64,000 nucleotides of DNA from Candidatus Enterococcus stercoripullorum (lineage in GTDB: Bacteria; Bacillota; Bacilli; Lactobacillales; Enterococcaceae). The translations under genes and the position numbers were made by a program. The number at the start of each line of letters is the position of its first letter. The first letter of the stretch is position 1. A model generated the notes under the pieces. That model searched no databases, had not been told where the DNA came from, and saw only the letters and a program-made list of their open reading frames with translations. Shown piece after piece: positions 9,678 through 19,707 of this stretch. Location of the stretch: contig DWVH01000069.1 in assembly GCA_019120335.1 (NCBI GenBank), forward strand, positions 1 through 64,000, read 5' to 3'.

Positions 9678-10820
9678 ATGTTAGAGGCGATTTCAAGTTA
9701 TATTCATATACCTTTTTGTGAGCATATCTGTTATTATTGCGATTTTAATAAAGTCTTTTATGAAGGACAACCCGTAGATGAGTACCTAGAAAAACTGGAT
9801 TTGGAAATGAAATTATGGCTAGAAAAATATCCAAACAAAAAAACACCGACTATCTACATTGGAGGAGGTACACCCACTTCTTTAAGTGATGAGCAGTTAC
9901 GACATTTATTGGTAAGTGTGAGCGAATATTTTGATGTGACGACAACTACAGAATTCACTGTCGAAGCTAACCCAGGAGATTTAACGGAAAATAAACTTCA
10001 TATTATGCAAGAATATGGGGTCAATCGGTTATCAATGGGCGTGCAGACTTTTAATGATCGGCTACTGAAGAAAATTGGTCGTAAGCATACGGTTAAAGAT
10101 GTGGATCATACACTGAACTTTTTAGCGAAGAATCATTTTGATAATGTGAGTATTGATTTGATTTATGCTTTACCAGATCAGACAATGCAAGATTTCGAAG
10201 AGACTTTGCAGAAAGCACTTAGTTATCATTTGCCACACTACTCGATGTATTCTTTGATTTTGGAAAATAAGACGATGTTTATGAATTGGGTGCGAAAAGG
10301 ACGTATAGAACTACCTAGCCAGGAAGAAGAGGCGGGAATGCTTGCCTTGGCGATGGATGTGATGCGTCAAAAAGGTTATGAGCAGTATGAAGTTTCAAAC
10401 TTTGCTAAACCAGGCTTTCAGTCACAGCACAACCTTGTTTACTGGAATAATGAGTATTATTTTGGCTTTGGTGCTGGGGCAAGTGGGTATGTGGACAAAG
10501 TACGATATAAAAATCATGGGCCGATTCAACATTATTTAAATCCTTTGCGAAACCAACAATTGCCAATTCTCTCTGAAGAAACCTTAGATCAAAAAGCGCG
10601 CATGGAAGAGGAGATGTTTTTAGGACTCCGTAAAGCACAAGGCGTCTCCATTGCGCACTTTAATGAGAAATTTGGTGTTGATTTTCATCAAATATACGGT
10701 TCTGTTGTTGAAAATTATGTATCTAAAGGATTACTCAATCAAACGGATAACGGCTATATTCAACTAACCAAAAAAGGACTTTTTCTAGGAAATGAAGTAT
10801 TTGAGGGATTCTTAATTTAG
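9678..10820 (+). CDS. hemW: radical SAM heme chaperone HemW
   Basis: Oxygen-independent coproporphyrinogen-oxidase-like radical SAM protein. The CxxxCxxC cluster motif is at the N-terminus (FCEHICYYCDF), followed by GGGTPTSL and the HemN-type C-terminal domain. At 380 residues it matches HemW rather than the longer HemN. Because Lactobacillales generally do not make heme, a heme-chaperone role is more plausible than porphyrin synthesis. The second ATG (9678) is chosen because the GGGGG ribosome site lies six bases upstream. The first ATG (9672) would directly touch it. Confidence 0.88.
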   Translation: MLEAISSYIHIPFCEHICYYCDFNKVFYEGQPVDEYLEKLDLEMKLWLEKYPNKKTPTIYIGGGTPTSLSDEQLRHLLVSVSEYFDVTTTTEFTVEANPGDLTENKLHIMQEYGVNRLSMGVQTFNDRLLKKIGRKHTVKDVDHTLNFLAKNHFDNVSIDLIYALPDQTMQDFEETLQKALSYHLPHYSMYSLILENKTMFMNWVRKGRIELPSQEEEAGMLALAMDVMRQKGYEQYEVSNFAKPGFQSQHNLVYWNNEYYFGFGAGASGYVDKVRYKNHGPIQHYLNPLRNQQLPILSEETLDQKARMEEEMFLGLRKAQGVSIAHFNEKFGVDFHQIYGSVVENYVSKGLLNQTDNGYIQLTKKGLFLGNEVFEGFLI

Positions 10821-10885
10821 CTTGTGAATTCATTGTATATTGAAGTATTCAGATGAATAGATTGTACCTATAATGAATACAATAT

Positions 10886-10944
10886 AGACTCACTAGGTGT
10901 AAGATTATCTATTTTGTGATATTACACATTAGTGAGTCTTTTGT
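10886..10944 (+). terminator. terminator after hemW
   Basis: AGACTCACTAGGTGTAA (10886-10902) pairs with the stretch ending AGTGAGTCT near 10939, with small internal mismatches, and is followed by TTTTG. The A/T flanks could also let it act for the reverse-strand gene ending at 11009. Confidence 0.65.
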
Positions 10945-11008
10945 TTCAAATATTTATATTGTAAAAAGATAGCTTTATTATCGGTGTGAGTGATATAATT
11001 GATATGAG

Positions 11009-11518
11009 TTATATTTCATGTTTTTCAAGTTTGTACATAATTGTGGCAATCCATACAGAAATAAATGATGGTAAGAATGCAAGCATGAGATAGGCCGGAC
11101 TACTGACTCCCCCTTCGATTAACTTTTCAATGTCTGTACCTTTAATAAAATTATCAACAGCCACCTGATACAAAGTGATATAAATGAGTCCCCATTGAAT
11201 ATAGTATTCAATTAAGGTGAAAATGGTCATTGATATATGCCATTTATTTGCAAGTTTACTGACTACAAAATATAAAATGACTCCTGAAACCAAAATTAGC
11301 ATAAACATTGTCATAAAGGGGGACTTTCCAAGTGGTGTTACGATATATTGGCTGATGAACAAAAGTCCAAATACTAGGATTAAAAATACTGTTGTTGAAA
11401 AGAATAGCATTGCGGCAAAAACAGCTAAAGTTTTAAAGAAAATAAAACGTTCAAGTCGTTTGGAATTAATCACTCTTCCTAAAAATAGTAGTAAAACTAA
11501 AAGTATAATCTCGTTCAT
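11009..11518 (-). CDS. multi-pass membrane protein, unknown function
   Basis: A 169-residue protein with at least four hydrophobic segments: an N-terminal one beginning IILLVLLLFLG, a second from LAVFAAMLFF, a third near MTMFMLILVSGVILYFVV, then two amphipathic or hydrophobic stretches near the C-terminus. The internal ATG (M at 11516-11518) is chosen because GGAGGGG lies six bases before it. A start five codons upstream would put the ribosome site inside the gene. No enzyme motif is visible. It stands alone between hemW and the GDPD gene. Confidence 0.7.
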   Translation of the reverse strand: MNEIILLVLLLFLGRVINSKRLERFIFFKTLAVFAAMLFFSTTVFLILVFGLLFISQYIVTPLGKSPFMTMFMLILVSGVILYFVVSKLANKWHISMTIFTLIEYYIQWGLIYITLYQVAVDNFIKGTDIEKLIEGGVSSPAYLMLAFLPSFISVWIATIMYKLEKHEI

Positions 11519-11680
11519 TTCTAACCCCTCCATTTTTCATCATAACAGAATGATGATATTTTATCAAATTTATTAGCATCATGAATAAATAACCTAATAT
11601 GATAATTTATAATCGAAAAATAAACTAGAAATCAAAAGTAGTTTTCGCTATAATAAAATGCATGAAAAGGGGGAATACAG

Positions 11681-13441
11681 ATGATTCAACGTGTTTTAAA
11701 ACAAGCAAAAGAAACGTTAAAAGATTTAAATAAGAACAAATGGCACTATTTGTATACAGGAATATTAATCCAGTTAATATTTGGTGTTGCGGGAAGCTTT
11801 ATACTTAGAAGAATCTTTGGCTTTGTATTGTTGATGACGGGACAGGATAATTTGAATAACACAAATATTATTCAGATACTCTTGAATCCAATGGGTTTTA
11901 TTAGTTTAATTGTTTATTTAATATTGTTGGTAGTATTATTATTTCTTGAATACCAAGTTTTTTGCTTAATGATTCTAGGGGCAAGCAACCAGAAAAAAAT
12001 AGCATGGAAAGAACTATTTCATCCAACGCATTTAAAGTTGAATAAGCAAAATATATTTAACGGATTGTATTTTTTAGTATATGTTATTTTAGGAATCCCT
12101 ATTGCTAATTTAGGATTATCTACTACTTTGACAAACGAACTATACATTCCGGATTTTATTACGGGTGAATGGAGTAAGTCACCAACTAGTGCAGTTTTGC
12201 TATTTGTTGGAGGTTTGACATTGATTTATTTGGCCTTTCGTTTTTTATTTGTGGTTCCATTATTTACACTGACTGATTTGAATTTCCCACAAATTTATAA
12301 ACGAAGTTGGCAAATGACAAAAGGTAAATTAATTGAATTTTTCTTAAGTTTTACATTGATTGAATTTATATTACTGCTCATATTATTGCCTGTGTTTTTA
12401 TTATCTTTAGTTTTAGCCTTAATTTTAGATAATAACGGCAGTAATCTATTCTTAGAAAGTTTATTATTGACATTGATTAATGGATGTATCTTTGCCACCA
12501 ATTTATTTGTAAAAATCGGTATTTTTCATTTACTGATTCAAAATATACAATCGTTTAGCAAAAATTTACCTTTACAAAATGTCCAAAAGAAACGCAAATT
12601 TGCAAGTTTAGCTTTATTATTTATGGTATTTGCAAGTTTTTATTTAGGTGAAACCTATCAATTGGCAACGCTAGAATATAATCCTAAAATTGAAATTGTC
12701 GGTCATCGTGGCTATGTAGCTAAGGCGGTTGAAAATTCAGTAGAAGGATTGAGAGCAGCTAAAAATATGAAGGCAAATTATGTTGAATTGGATTTACTTT
12801 ATACAAAAGACCATCAGTTTGTAGTCATGCACGATAATGATTTAAAACGTTTGGCTGGTCTAGATAAAAAAGTGTCTGATTTACCTGCTAATAAAGTAAT
12901 CGGCTTAAAAATCAAACAAGATGGTCATACAAGTAAGATTGTGAGTATGAAAGATTATTTGAAAATCGCGAAGCAGTTACAGATGCATTTGATTTTAGAA
13001 TTAAAACCTACTGGAAACGAGGATAGTAGCTATGTCATTCGATTTGTAAATGAGCTTAAGAAAAGTGGAATGGAAAATCAAGTTAAAATTATGTCACTGG
13101 ATCTTCCTACGATTCTTGCCGTCGAAAAATTAGATCCTGACCTAGATACAGGGTATGTTATTCCAATTCAGTTTGGTAAACTACCGAACGAACCAGTAGA
13201 TTTTTATGCTATCGAGGATTTCTCCTATCGTCCCCAGTTAGCAGAAGAGGTTCATCAAATGAATAAAAAATTATTCGTATGGACAATCAATTCGCCTGAT
13301 AAAATCCGCTATTATTTACAAACCCCAATTGATGGATTAATCACGGATGAATTAAAGACAACAAATCAAACCAAAAATGAATTAGGACACGATAAAAGCT
13401 ATATTGATCGTTTATTGGACTTAGTACAGCCATTACAATGA
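11681..13441 (+). CDS. membrane-anchored glycerophosphodiester phosphodiesterase
   Basis: Predicted to hydrolyse glycerophosphodiesters, or glycerol-phosphate polymers such as lipoteichoic acid fragments, to glycerol-3-phosphate. Residues 1 to about 330 form a polytopic membrane domain with several long hydrophobic stretches. From about residue 338 comes a GDPD barrel: GHRGYVAKAVENS, ELDLLYTKDHQFVVMHD (metal and catalytic residues), LILELKP, and a C-terminal FVWTINSPDKI segment. There are 586 residues. Such fusions are known in Firmicutes. The ATG follows AAAAGGGGG. Confidence 0.85.
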   Translation: MIQRVLKQAKETLKDLNKNKWHYLYTGILIQLIFGVAGSFILRRIFGFVLLMTGQDNLNNTNIIQILLNPMGFISLIVYLILLVVLLFLEYQVFCLMILGASNQKKIAWKELFHPTHLKLNKQNIFNGLYFLVYVILGIPIANLGLSTTLTNELYIPDFITGEWSKSPTSAVLLFVGGLTLIYLAFRFLFVVPLFTLTDLNFPQIYKRSWQMTKGKLIEFFLSFTLIEFILLLILLPVFLLSLVLALILDNNGSNLFLESLLLTLINGCIFATNLFVKIGIFHLLIQNIQSFSKNLPLQNVQKKRKFASLALLFMVFASFYLGETYQLATLEYNPKIEIVGHRGYVAKAVENSVEGLRAAKNMKANYVELDLLYTKDHQFVVMHDNDLKRLAGLDKKVSDLPANKVIGLKIKQDGHTSKIVSMKDYLKIAKQLQMHLILELKPTGNEDSSYVIRFVNELKKSGMENQVKIMSLDLPTILAVEKLDPDLDTGYVIPIQFGKLPNEPVDFYAIEDFSYRPQLAEEVHQMNKKLFVWTINSPDKIRYYLQTPIDGLITDELKTTNQTKNELGHDKSYIDRLLDLVQPLQ

Positions 13442-13592
13442 TTATGAAAATAGCGATGAATTGATTTATTGAGTCTCTTTTCGGAAGGTTTCTAATTGAT
13501 TAAATGAAACATAGAAAATGAATAGATAAAACCTAAATCAGCTAGTCAGTTTGTATAGATTTTGAAAATCAATCTAGCGTATAAACAAAAAT

Positions 13593-13630
13593 GCCATCCA
13601 AGGAAAGTCTGTCCTAGGATGGCTCTTTTT
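13593..13630. terminator. bidirectional terminator
   Basis: GCCATCC-AAGGA pairs with TCCTA-GGATGGC around a 7-nt loop. Ts follow on the right and As precede on the left. It can therefore serve both the GDPD gene and the reverse-strand FMN-reductase gene. Confidence 0.8.
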
Positions 13631-13649
13631 AATATAGAGTGATAAGCAG

Positions 13650-14213
13650 TCAAAATAGCAACGCTTCTTGTTTTCGTTTGAATTCTTGGTATACTTCCGT
13701 CATTAAGACAGTATCTTCCACTAGTTTTTCTAACCTAAAGTGAATATCAATATTTTCAATTTCTTGACGGTTAAAATCTTGTCCTTCAATAAAGACAATC
13801 TCAGGCAAGACTTGAGCTTTCATATACGATAATATTGGTTTCAGTTGCATTTCAGGGACGAGATAGTGCTTGCTAGAACCAGCTGTGACTACAATACTGA
13901 CTACTTTATCACGTAAGGCTTTTTCCGGTAATAAGTCAAATATATTTTTTAATGAACCTGGAATTGAAGCTTGAAAGATAGGTGTGCCAAGGATAATTGC
14001 ATCAGCTTGCATTAGTTTTGACGTTACTTCGAGTGTATCACCGCTATATTCTAAGTAATTTCGACCGTCACTAAAAACTAGATTTTTTTCACGAAGATCA
14101 ATCATCTCAACTTTAACTTCTGGAAATTTTTGTTTTAGATAATCTGTTGTTTTTTGAATCGCAATAGCAGTTTTACTGCCGATTGTTGCGCTAGATAAGG
14201 TTACCACTTTCAT
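13650..14213 (-). CDS. NAD(P)H-dependent FMN reductase family flavoprotein
   Basis: Flavodoxin-fold reductase predicted to reduce FMN with NAD(P)H. The N-terminal phosphate loop SSATIGSKTA, the central GTPIFQASIPGSLKNIFDLLP motif typical of SsuE/NADPH-FMN reductases, and VVTAGSSKHYL are visible. There are 187 residues. It lies three bases downstream of a broken LLM-type flavin monooxygenase. The usual pairing is a reductase that supplies reduced FMN to the monooxygenase. With the partner frameshifted, this reductase may have lost its original client. Confidence 0.82.
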   Translation of the reverse strand: MKVVTLSSATIGSKTAIAIQKTTDYLKQKFPEVKVEMIDLREKNLVFSDGRNYLEYSGDTLEVTSKLMQADAIILGTPIFQASIPGSLKNIFDLLPEKALRDKVVSIVVTAGSSKHYLVPEMQLKPILSYMKAQVLPEIVFIEGQDFNRQEIENIDIHFRLEKLVEDTVLMTEVYQEFKRKQEALLF

Positions 14214-14216
14214 TAT

Positions 14217-15280
14217 TTATTTCTCCTTAGTATATTTTTTGACGGCAGGCAGAATGGTCGTACCAATCATTTCAATGTTTTCCATGACTTTCTTAAATGG
14301 CATCCCACCAAAATCGATTTGGGCCATGTAACGTTGGTGTCCAAATTCTTCATATTGATAAAGAATTTTTTCAATAATTTGTTGCGGACTTCCGATAGCC
14401 ATCACATCTTGAGGATGCGCACCATTGGCGAATAAACGTTTGTTAAACCCAGTACCATTGGCAATTTCGATCCCTTTATTGACATATGGATAAAATTCGC
14501 GTAAAGCTGTTTGACTATCTTTGGCTGCATAGAAAAGTCCGGTCGTTGCTACTGGAAAATCATCTGGGTTATAGCCATTGATGGCCAAGCTTTCACGATA
14601 TGCAATGACTGAACGTTTAAAGATACTTACTGGACCGCCCAACATCGCAATGGCCATTGGGACGCCTTGACGCCCAGCTTTTATGGCACTTTCTGCAGGT
14701 CCACCGACTGCTCGCCAGATAGGCAACTTATCATTTAATGGACGTGGTAAGATTTCTGCGTTTTTTAAGGGTGCACGGAAATTCCCTTCCCAAGTGACAA
14801 ATTTTTCTTTATTAATTTTTAATAATAGTTCAAATTTTTCTTCAAACAATTCTTCATAGTCTTTTAAATCAAAGCCTAGTAATTCGAAGAGCCCTACACG
14901 TGATGCTCGTCCACCAATTATTTCGGCACGTCCATTTGAAAGTAAATCTAATGTCGCAAAGTTTTCGTAAATACGGACAGGGTCAGAAGTAGAAACAATG
15001 GTTGCAGCTGAACCAATTTTAATTTTTTCTGTGGCTTGACTGACTTCACCTAACATAACGGCATGGCTTGTCCGACAAAATATTTTTGATGACTTTCACC
15101 AATACTAAAGAAATCAAGACCTGCTTGTTCCGCTAAGACCGCTTCTTGGACAATTTGGTCGACACGTTCTTTGGCTGAAATCCTTTCTCCGGTTAGGGCA
15201 TCTGGCATATGGTCACCTAAGGAATAAAGGCCAAATTCTAAACCATTTTTAGGGTCAATTCGATAATCTTGCATACTCAT
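14217..15280 (-). pseudogene. LLM-class flavin-dependent oxidoreductase, frameshifted
   Basis: The first frame (15280 down to about 15065) starts MSMQDYRIDPKNGLEFGLYSLGDHMP and reaches ESHQKYFVGQA. The second frame continues HAVMLGEVSQATEKIKIGSA and carries the rest of a luciferase-like barrel to TILPAVKKYTKEK. One base is missing near 15064, exactly between GQA and HAV. Joined, the protein has about 354 residues, full length for bacterial LLM monooxygenases. Because the break falls in a conserved stretch, the protein is probably non-functional unless this is a sequencing error. It is divergent from the SDR gene. Confidence 0.8.
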
Positions 15281-15371
15281 AAACTTTTCCTCTTTTCTTT
15301 TGTGTTTTCGTTTTACGTGTAAAGTGTACGGCGTGTTGTAAAATTTGTGAAGTAGGCACTTTAAATGAACT

Positions 15372-15448
15372 AGGTATCCTTTAAGAAACTATTTTTGCTA
15401 CCAAGATGTTTGCGAGGAAATAGTTTAAGAATTTCTTAAGCGATACCT
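15372..15448. repeat. long imperfect inverted repeat in a divergent promoter region
   Basis: The left arm, from AGGTATC at 15372 through TTTAAGAAACTATTT, and the right arm 15418-15448 (AAATAGTTTAAG..CTTAAGCGATACCT) are complementary apart from a 7-base insertion and one mismatch. The loop is about 25 nt. It lies between the LLM gene and the SDR promoter. It could be a double operator for a regulator or an RNA hairpin. No T run follows. Confidence 0.6.
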
Positions 15449-15468
15449 TAGAACAAGAAACAGCATTT

Positions 15469-15497
15469 TTGACAATCCTTCTTTCCTTCAGTACGAT
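15469..15497 (+). promoter_or_regulatory. promoter of the SDR gene
   Basis: A perfect TTGACA (15469-15474) and TACGAT (15492-15497) are separated by 17 bases, 40 bases upstream of the chosen ATG. This match argues against the alternative TTG start at 15469, which would lie inside the -35 box. Confidence 0.7.
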
Positions 15498-15537
15498 AAA
15501 AATAGTTTTGATAACAAATAAGAATAGGGGAAAACAG

Positions 15538-16380
15538 ATGGAGAAAAAAGTTTTAGTTGTAACTGGTGCTTCAAAAGGTATTGGTTTACAAATTGTTTTA
15601 GCAGGATTAAAGGCGGGGTATCAAGTGGTTGGGACAAGTCGTAATAAAGAACGCTTATCCCAAGAAGTTCAAACACAATTACCTGAATTTTTGTCCAATT
15701 TTTATGCGGTGAATATGCCGTTTGATGAAGCGGGGATTCGTCAAGGGATTGCAGAAATCATTGAAAAATTTGGTCGAATCGATTATCTCGTGAATAACGC
15801 GGGATACGCCTTACTTGGTGCAGTGGAGGAATTTTCATTATCTGAAGTGCGCACGAATTTTGATGTGAATTTCTTTGGTTTATTTCAAGTGATTCAGGAA
15901 GTTTTGCCAATCATGCGCAAACAACAATTTGGTCGAATAATAAATATGGCTTCGATTTCAGGAAGTGTGACTGGTCCTACCCAAGGAGTTTATTCTGCGA
16001 CCAAAGCGGCTGTGATTATGCTGAGCGAGGCATTAAATGAAGAAGTGCGACCATTTAATATTCAAGTCACTGCGATTTGTCCAGGTGGCGTAAGGACTGA
16101 CTTTTTAGACCAAACCTCGATGAAGCGTCCGGCCAAACAAATTGAAGACTATGATGTGGTTCGCCAAACAATGTCTGGTTTTGACCGCTTAAATCATAAT
16201 CAAAGTGGCGATCCTGTTAAAGTAGCCCAAGCGATTATAGCAGTGACTCAAATGGAACAAGCACCGGGCCGTTTATACTTAGGCGTGGGAGCACTTGCCG
16301 CATTACAACATCAAATCAATCATGTGGTCGAAGAAGTCAATCAAAATGTTGCTTTGAGCCAAAGTACAGAACATGAATAA
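15538..16380 (+). CDS. short-chain dehydrogenase/reductase
   Basis: NAD(P)-dependent oxidoreductase of the classical SDR family with unknown substrate. It has the cofactor motif TGASKGIG near the start, NNAG (YLVNNAGYALLG), catalytic Ser in MASISGSV, and YSATK (Tyr and Lys). The 280 residues have a C-terminal extension like oxidoreductases that act on larger substrates. The ATG at 15538 follows AGGGG and sits downstream of a good promoter. A terminator follows, so it is a single-gene unit, divergent from the flavin genes. Confidence 0.85.
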   Translation: MEKKVLVVTGASKGIGLQIVLAGLKAGYQVVGTSRNKERLSQEVQTQLPEFLSNFYAVNMPFDEAGIRQGIAEIIEKFGRIDYLVNNAGYALLGAVEEFSLSEVRTNFDVNFFGLFQVIQEVLPIMRKQQFGRIINMASISGSVTGPTQGVYSATKAAVIMLSEALNEEVRPFNIQVTAICPGGVRTDFLDQTSMKRPAKQIEDYDVVRQTMSGFDRLNHNQSGDPVKVAQAIIAVTQMEQAPGRLYLGVGALAALQHQINHVVEEVNQNVALSQSTEHE

Positions 16381-16387
16381 TCAGATG

Positions 16388-16416
16388 CACGAGTCAAAAT
16401 CAGGCTCGTGTTTTTT
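16388..16416 (+). terminator. terminator after the SDR gene
   Basis: CACGAG (16388-16393) and CTCGTG (16405-16410) form a 6-bp stem with an 11-nt loop, followed by TTTTTT. Confidence 0.75.
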
Positions 16417-16478
16417 GTTGTATCATCATTGAATTAATGATATGCTCAAACTATGAATAAAATGCTGTGAGGAATAAG

Positions 16479-19400
16479 ATGAATAAAGAGCAATATCAAA
16501 CTATTTTTAAAGAAGCTAGAGTATTAATAAACCAGCATAGTCTCATTAATTTACGTGATTATCGTAGTAGAGGTTTCTATTATGGAGAATTTTATCATGA
16601 TTTTGTTATCCTCAAGACAAAGGTTAGTATGGGGTCTGTTCGTAAAGATAGTTGTCAATGCCAGACGTTTGGAAAATACGGTGCTTGTGAGCATACCATG
16701 GCTTTAAGGGCAGAAGTAGACTTGCCGATTTCGTGGGAGGATGCTTATGTAGAGCTACACGATGAGGAAAATGAAAAGAAAATCGAAGCTGCCAAAGTCG
16801 ATGCTTTATCACAATTCATGGATAGTCTGCAAAATCATTTTTTAGTTTCCGTAAGTCCAGAACAATTACAGCCACTTAAACTTTATTATCAGCTCGATTA
16901 TGCTCAAAAATCAGGGCAAACTGCCTTTTATTTAAGACTGTATGTCAATAATGGAAAGCGTAATTATTTGATAAAAAATATTCATGAATTTTTAACTAAG
17001 TGCTATTTTCCAGATCATTACAAGTTGACACCTAAAGTATCGATTGCTGTAGCTCCAGAGTGTTTTACAAAAGAAGACCTTGATTTTATTCGATGGTTAA
17101 TGGGTACTCATTTAGGACATTTAAACTATGTAGATTATCGCGAACATAGTCAAGAGAAAGAAGTTGTGTTAGATAGCACGACAATGGATGCGCTATTAGA
17201 AAAATTTCCGAATCATTTATTAAAAATCACTGTAAACGATCAAGAGTTTACACAATTTCACTCCATGCCCGCGGATCTGGATTCATTTATTACTTGTCAT
17301 ATCCAAAAGGTTGATGAGAATTTAGTAACACTGTTTTTTGAAGATGATTTTGAAATGACTGACTTCACGTATTTGTGTGCAGTGATAAAGGGGCAATTGT
17401 ATCGTTTGGATTATCAGTCTGTTTTGCTATATGACGCTTATTCCGATTTTCAACAAAAATTATATCGTTATGTGACGTGGCAGTTTGATAAGTTGATTTA
17501 CGGTTTTGATTCGATTTTTCGCTTCTCCATCAAAGAGGCAAATACTTTCTTATCTAAATATTTACCAGTGATTCAAAAATTTGCGGTTGTGGATATTGAT
17601 CCGTCTTTGTCAGAAAATATGATTGCTGCACCATTAGTTCCAAAGTTTTATTTTTCTGAGGCAAGATTTGGCATCCAGTTAGATTTGACATTGCAGTATG
17701 GTGATATCGTCTTAGCAAAAAAATCAGCTTATTGCCAAAATGCTGATCAAGCTAACCAGTTAATTCGTGATATAGATCAGGAAAATCGTATCGAACAGTT
17801 TATTTTGGCCAATCAGTTTGTCGAAAAAGAGGCTAGTTATCAATTATTGATTTCTCGTGACGAAGACTTCTATCATTTCTTAAAATATACACTGACGCAA
17901 TTTGCCCAATTCGGTGAAGTGATTTTAGATCAAAAACTTCAAGAAATGTTTGTCAATCAGGAACAATATAAGCCGAAATTGTCGATTATTAAAAATGGTG
18001 GCTTTCTAGATGTAGCTTTTGAAGTGGATGGAATTGAGCTAGAAGATGTCGAGCGTGCTTTAGTTGCTTTGAGTAAGAATGCAGAGTTTGTACGTTTAAA
18101 TGATGGACGCTTGCTTGATTTGTCTCAAGAGGAGTTTCAAAAAGCTAGTGAATCAGTGTCTTTGATTCGACAAGTCAGTGAACAAAAAGCCAACCAATTC
18201 CAAATGCCTTTATATCGTGGTGGACAATTAGCGCAAATAGATAGTGAGCAAATCGAGGTAAATCAAGACTTTACGACTTTTGTTCAACATTTAGCCCATC
18301 CGCAAGAGTATCCGGTTTCTTTACCTAGTGGCTTAAATGCTAGTTTACGTCCTTACCAATTGACTGGATTTCGTTGGTTGAAGATGCTAAGTGATTATCA
18401 GCTTGGTGGGATTTTGGCAGATGAAATGGGTCTAGGAAAAACTTTACAAACCATTACCTATCTTTTGTCTGAAAAGCAAAATGATCCATCAATGAAGGCT
18501 TTAATTATCGTGCCGGCCAGTCTTGTTTATAATTGGTATCAAGAGTGTAAGCAGTTTGCACCTGAGTTAAAAGTGCAAGTAGTGAATGGTGGGAAGGATA
18601 AACGGGCCGAACAGCTGGAAACTGAAGCGGATGTGTATGTGACAAGCTATCAAAGTTTCCGCCAAGATGAAAAAATTCATGCCAAAATAGCCTATCAAGT
18701 ATTATTTTTAGACGAAGCACAGATGGTGAAAAATAGCCAAACCAAAACGGCCCAGGCTTTGCGTAAATTAACGATTCCAAAACGATTTGCGCTTAGTGGT
18801 ACGCCAGTGGAAAATAGACTTGATGAATTATGGTCAATCTTCCAAGTGATTATTCCGGGATTTTTCCCAAGCAAGGCAAAATTTAGAAAGTTTTCGACTG
18901 AATTGATAGCTCAGATGATACAGCCATTTGTGTTAAGACGGACGAAAGAAGAAGTCTTGCTTGATTTGCCAGAACGCATTGAGACAAATTATTTCAATGA
19001 ATTAAGCAAAGAACAAAAAGAAATCTATCTTGCGCAATTAGAACAAATCCAAAAAACTTTAGCACAAATGAATAGCGACGAGTTTAAAAAGAATCGGATT
19101 AGCATCTTAGCTGGTCTAACTCGTTTACGACAGATTTGTTGTTCGCCTCAGCTTTATTTAGATGATTTTCATGGGGAGTCTGGAAAATTAGAGCAGTTAA
19201 AGGAATTACTGATTCAGGCTTTGGAAAACAATCGCCGCATCTTAATTTTCTCGCAGTTTGCTAGTATGTTGAACTTAATCGAAGCAGAGTTAGCGAAGTT
19301 AGATATTCCATGCTTCAAATTAGACGGCAGCACACCGAGCAAGCAGCGTATGGAAATGGTAGAAGCCTTTAATCAGGGGGACAAACCCGTCTTTTTAATT

Positions 19401-19700
19401 TCGCTTAAAGCAGGTGGCACGGGATTGAACTTAACTGGGGCTAATACAGTGATTCTGTATGACTTATGGTGGAATCCAGCTGTAGAAGACCAAGCGACAA
19501 GCCGCGCACATCGGATGGGACAAAAAGAAGTTGTTGAGGTATGGCGTTTGATTACAGAAGGTACGATTGAAGAGAAAATCTATGAGCTACAACAAAGCAA
19601 GCGTGAACTCTTTGATCAAGTCATGCAAGGGGATGAGTCCACCCTTTCTCAATTAACCGAAGAAGATATCCGGCAAATTTTCCAAGTAGGGATAGAATAA
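16479..19700 (+). CDS. SNF2-family DNA-dependent ATPase with SWIM zinc finger
   Basis: Large ATPase of the Swi2/Snf2 (HepA/RapA-like) group, predicted to translocate on DNA and possibly remodel nucleoprotein or RNA polymerase complexes. The N-terminal SWIM-type metal-binding motif CQCQTFGKYGACEH lies at about residues 58-72. A long middle region follows. The helicase core starts at about 620: DEMGLGKT (about 646), LDEAQ (about 744), SGTPVENRLDELW, then the C-terminal helicase half with GGTGLNL and QATSRAHRMGQ (about 1004). There are 1073 residues. The ATG follows GAGGAA, while an upstream GTG overlaps it. Confidence 0.9.
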   Translation: MNKEQYQTIFKEARVLINQHSLINLRDYRSRGFYYGEFYHDFVILKTKVSMGSVRKDSCQCQTFGKYGACEHTMALRAEVDLPISWEDAYVELHDEENEKKIEAAKVDALSQFMDSLQNHFLVSVSPEQLQPLKLYYQLDYAQKSGQTAFYLRLYVNNGKRNYLIKNIHEFLTKCYFPDHYKLTPKVSIAVAPECFTKEDLDFIRWLMGTHLGHLNYVDYREHSQEKEVVLDSTTMDALLEKFPNHLLKITVNDQEFTQFHSMPADLDSFITCHIQKVDENLVTLFFEDDFEMTDFTYLCAVIKGQLYRLDYQSVLLYDAYSDFQQKLYRYVTWQFDKLIYGFDSIFRFSIKEANTFLSKYLPVIQKFAVVDIDPSLSENMIAAPLVPKFYFSEARFGIQLDLTLQYGDIVLAKKSAYCQNADQANQLIRDIDQENRIEQFILANQFVEKEASYQLLISRDEDFYHFLKYTLTQFAQFGEVILDQKLQEMFVNQEQYKPKLSIIKNGGFLDVAFEVDGIELEDVERALVALSKNAEFVRLNDGRLLDLSQEEFQKASESVSLIRQVSEQKANQFQMPLYRGGQLAQIDSEQIEVNQDFTTFVQHLAHPQEYPVSLPSGLNASLRPYQLTGFRWLKMLSDYQLGGILADEMGLGKTLQTITYLLSEKQNDPSMKALIIVPASLVYNWYQECKQFAPELKVQVVNGGKDKRAEQLETEADVYVTSYQSFRQDEKIHAKIAYQVLFLDEAQMVKNSQTKTAQALRKLTIPKRFALSGTPVENRLDELWSIFQVIIPGFFPSKAKFRKFSTELIAQMIQPFVLRRTKEEVLLDLPERIETNYFNELSKEQKEIYLAQLEQIQKTLAQMNSDEFKKNRISILAGLTRLRQICCSPQLYLDDFHGESGKLEQLKELLIQALENNRRILIFSQFASMLNLIEAELAKLDIPCFKLDGSTPSKQRMEMVEAFNQGDKPVFLISLKAGGTGLNLTGANTVILYDLWWNPAVEDQATSRAHRMGQKEVVEVWRLITEGTIEEKIYELQQSKRELFDQVMQGDESTLSQLTEEDIRQIFQVGIE

Positions 19701-19707
19701 GAATTTT

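Noticed and set aside
15469..15537. TTG start extending the SDR by 23 residues
   Set aside because: The TTG is part of a perfect -35 box and the extra residues are not family-like.
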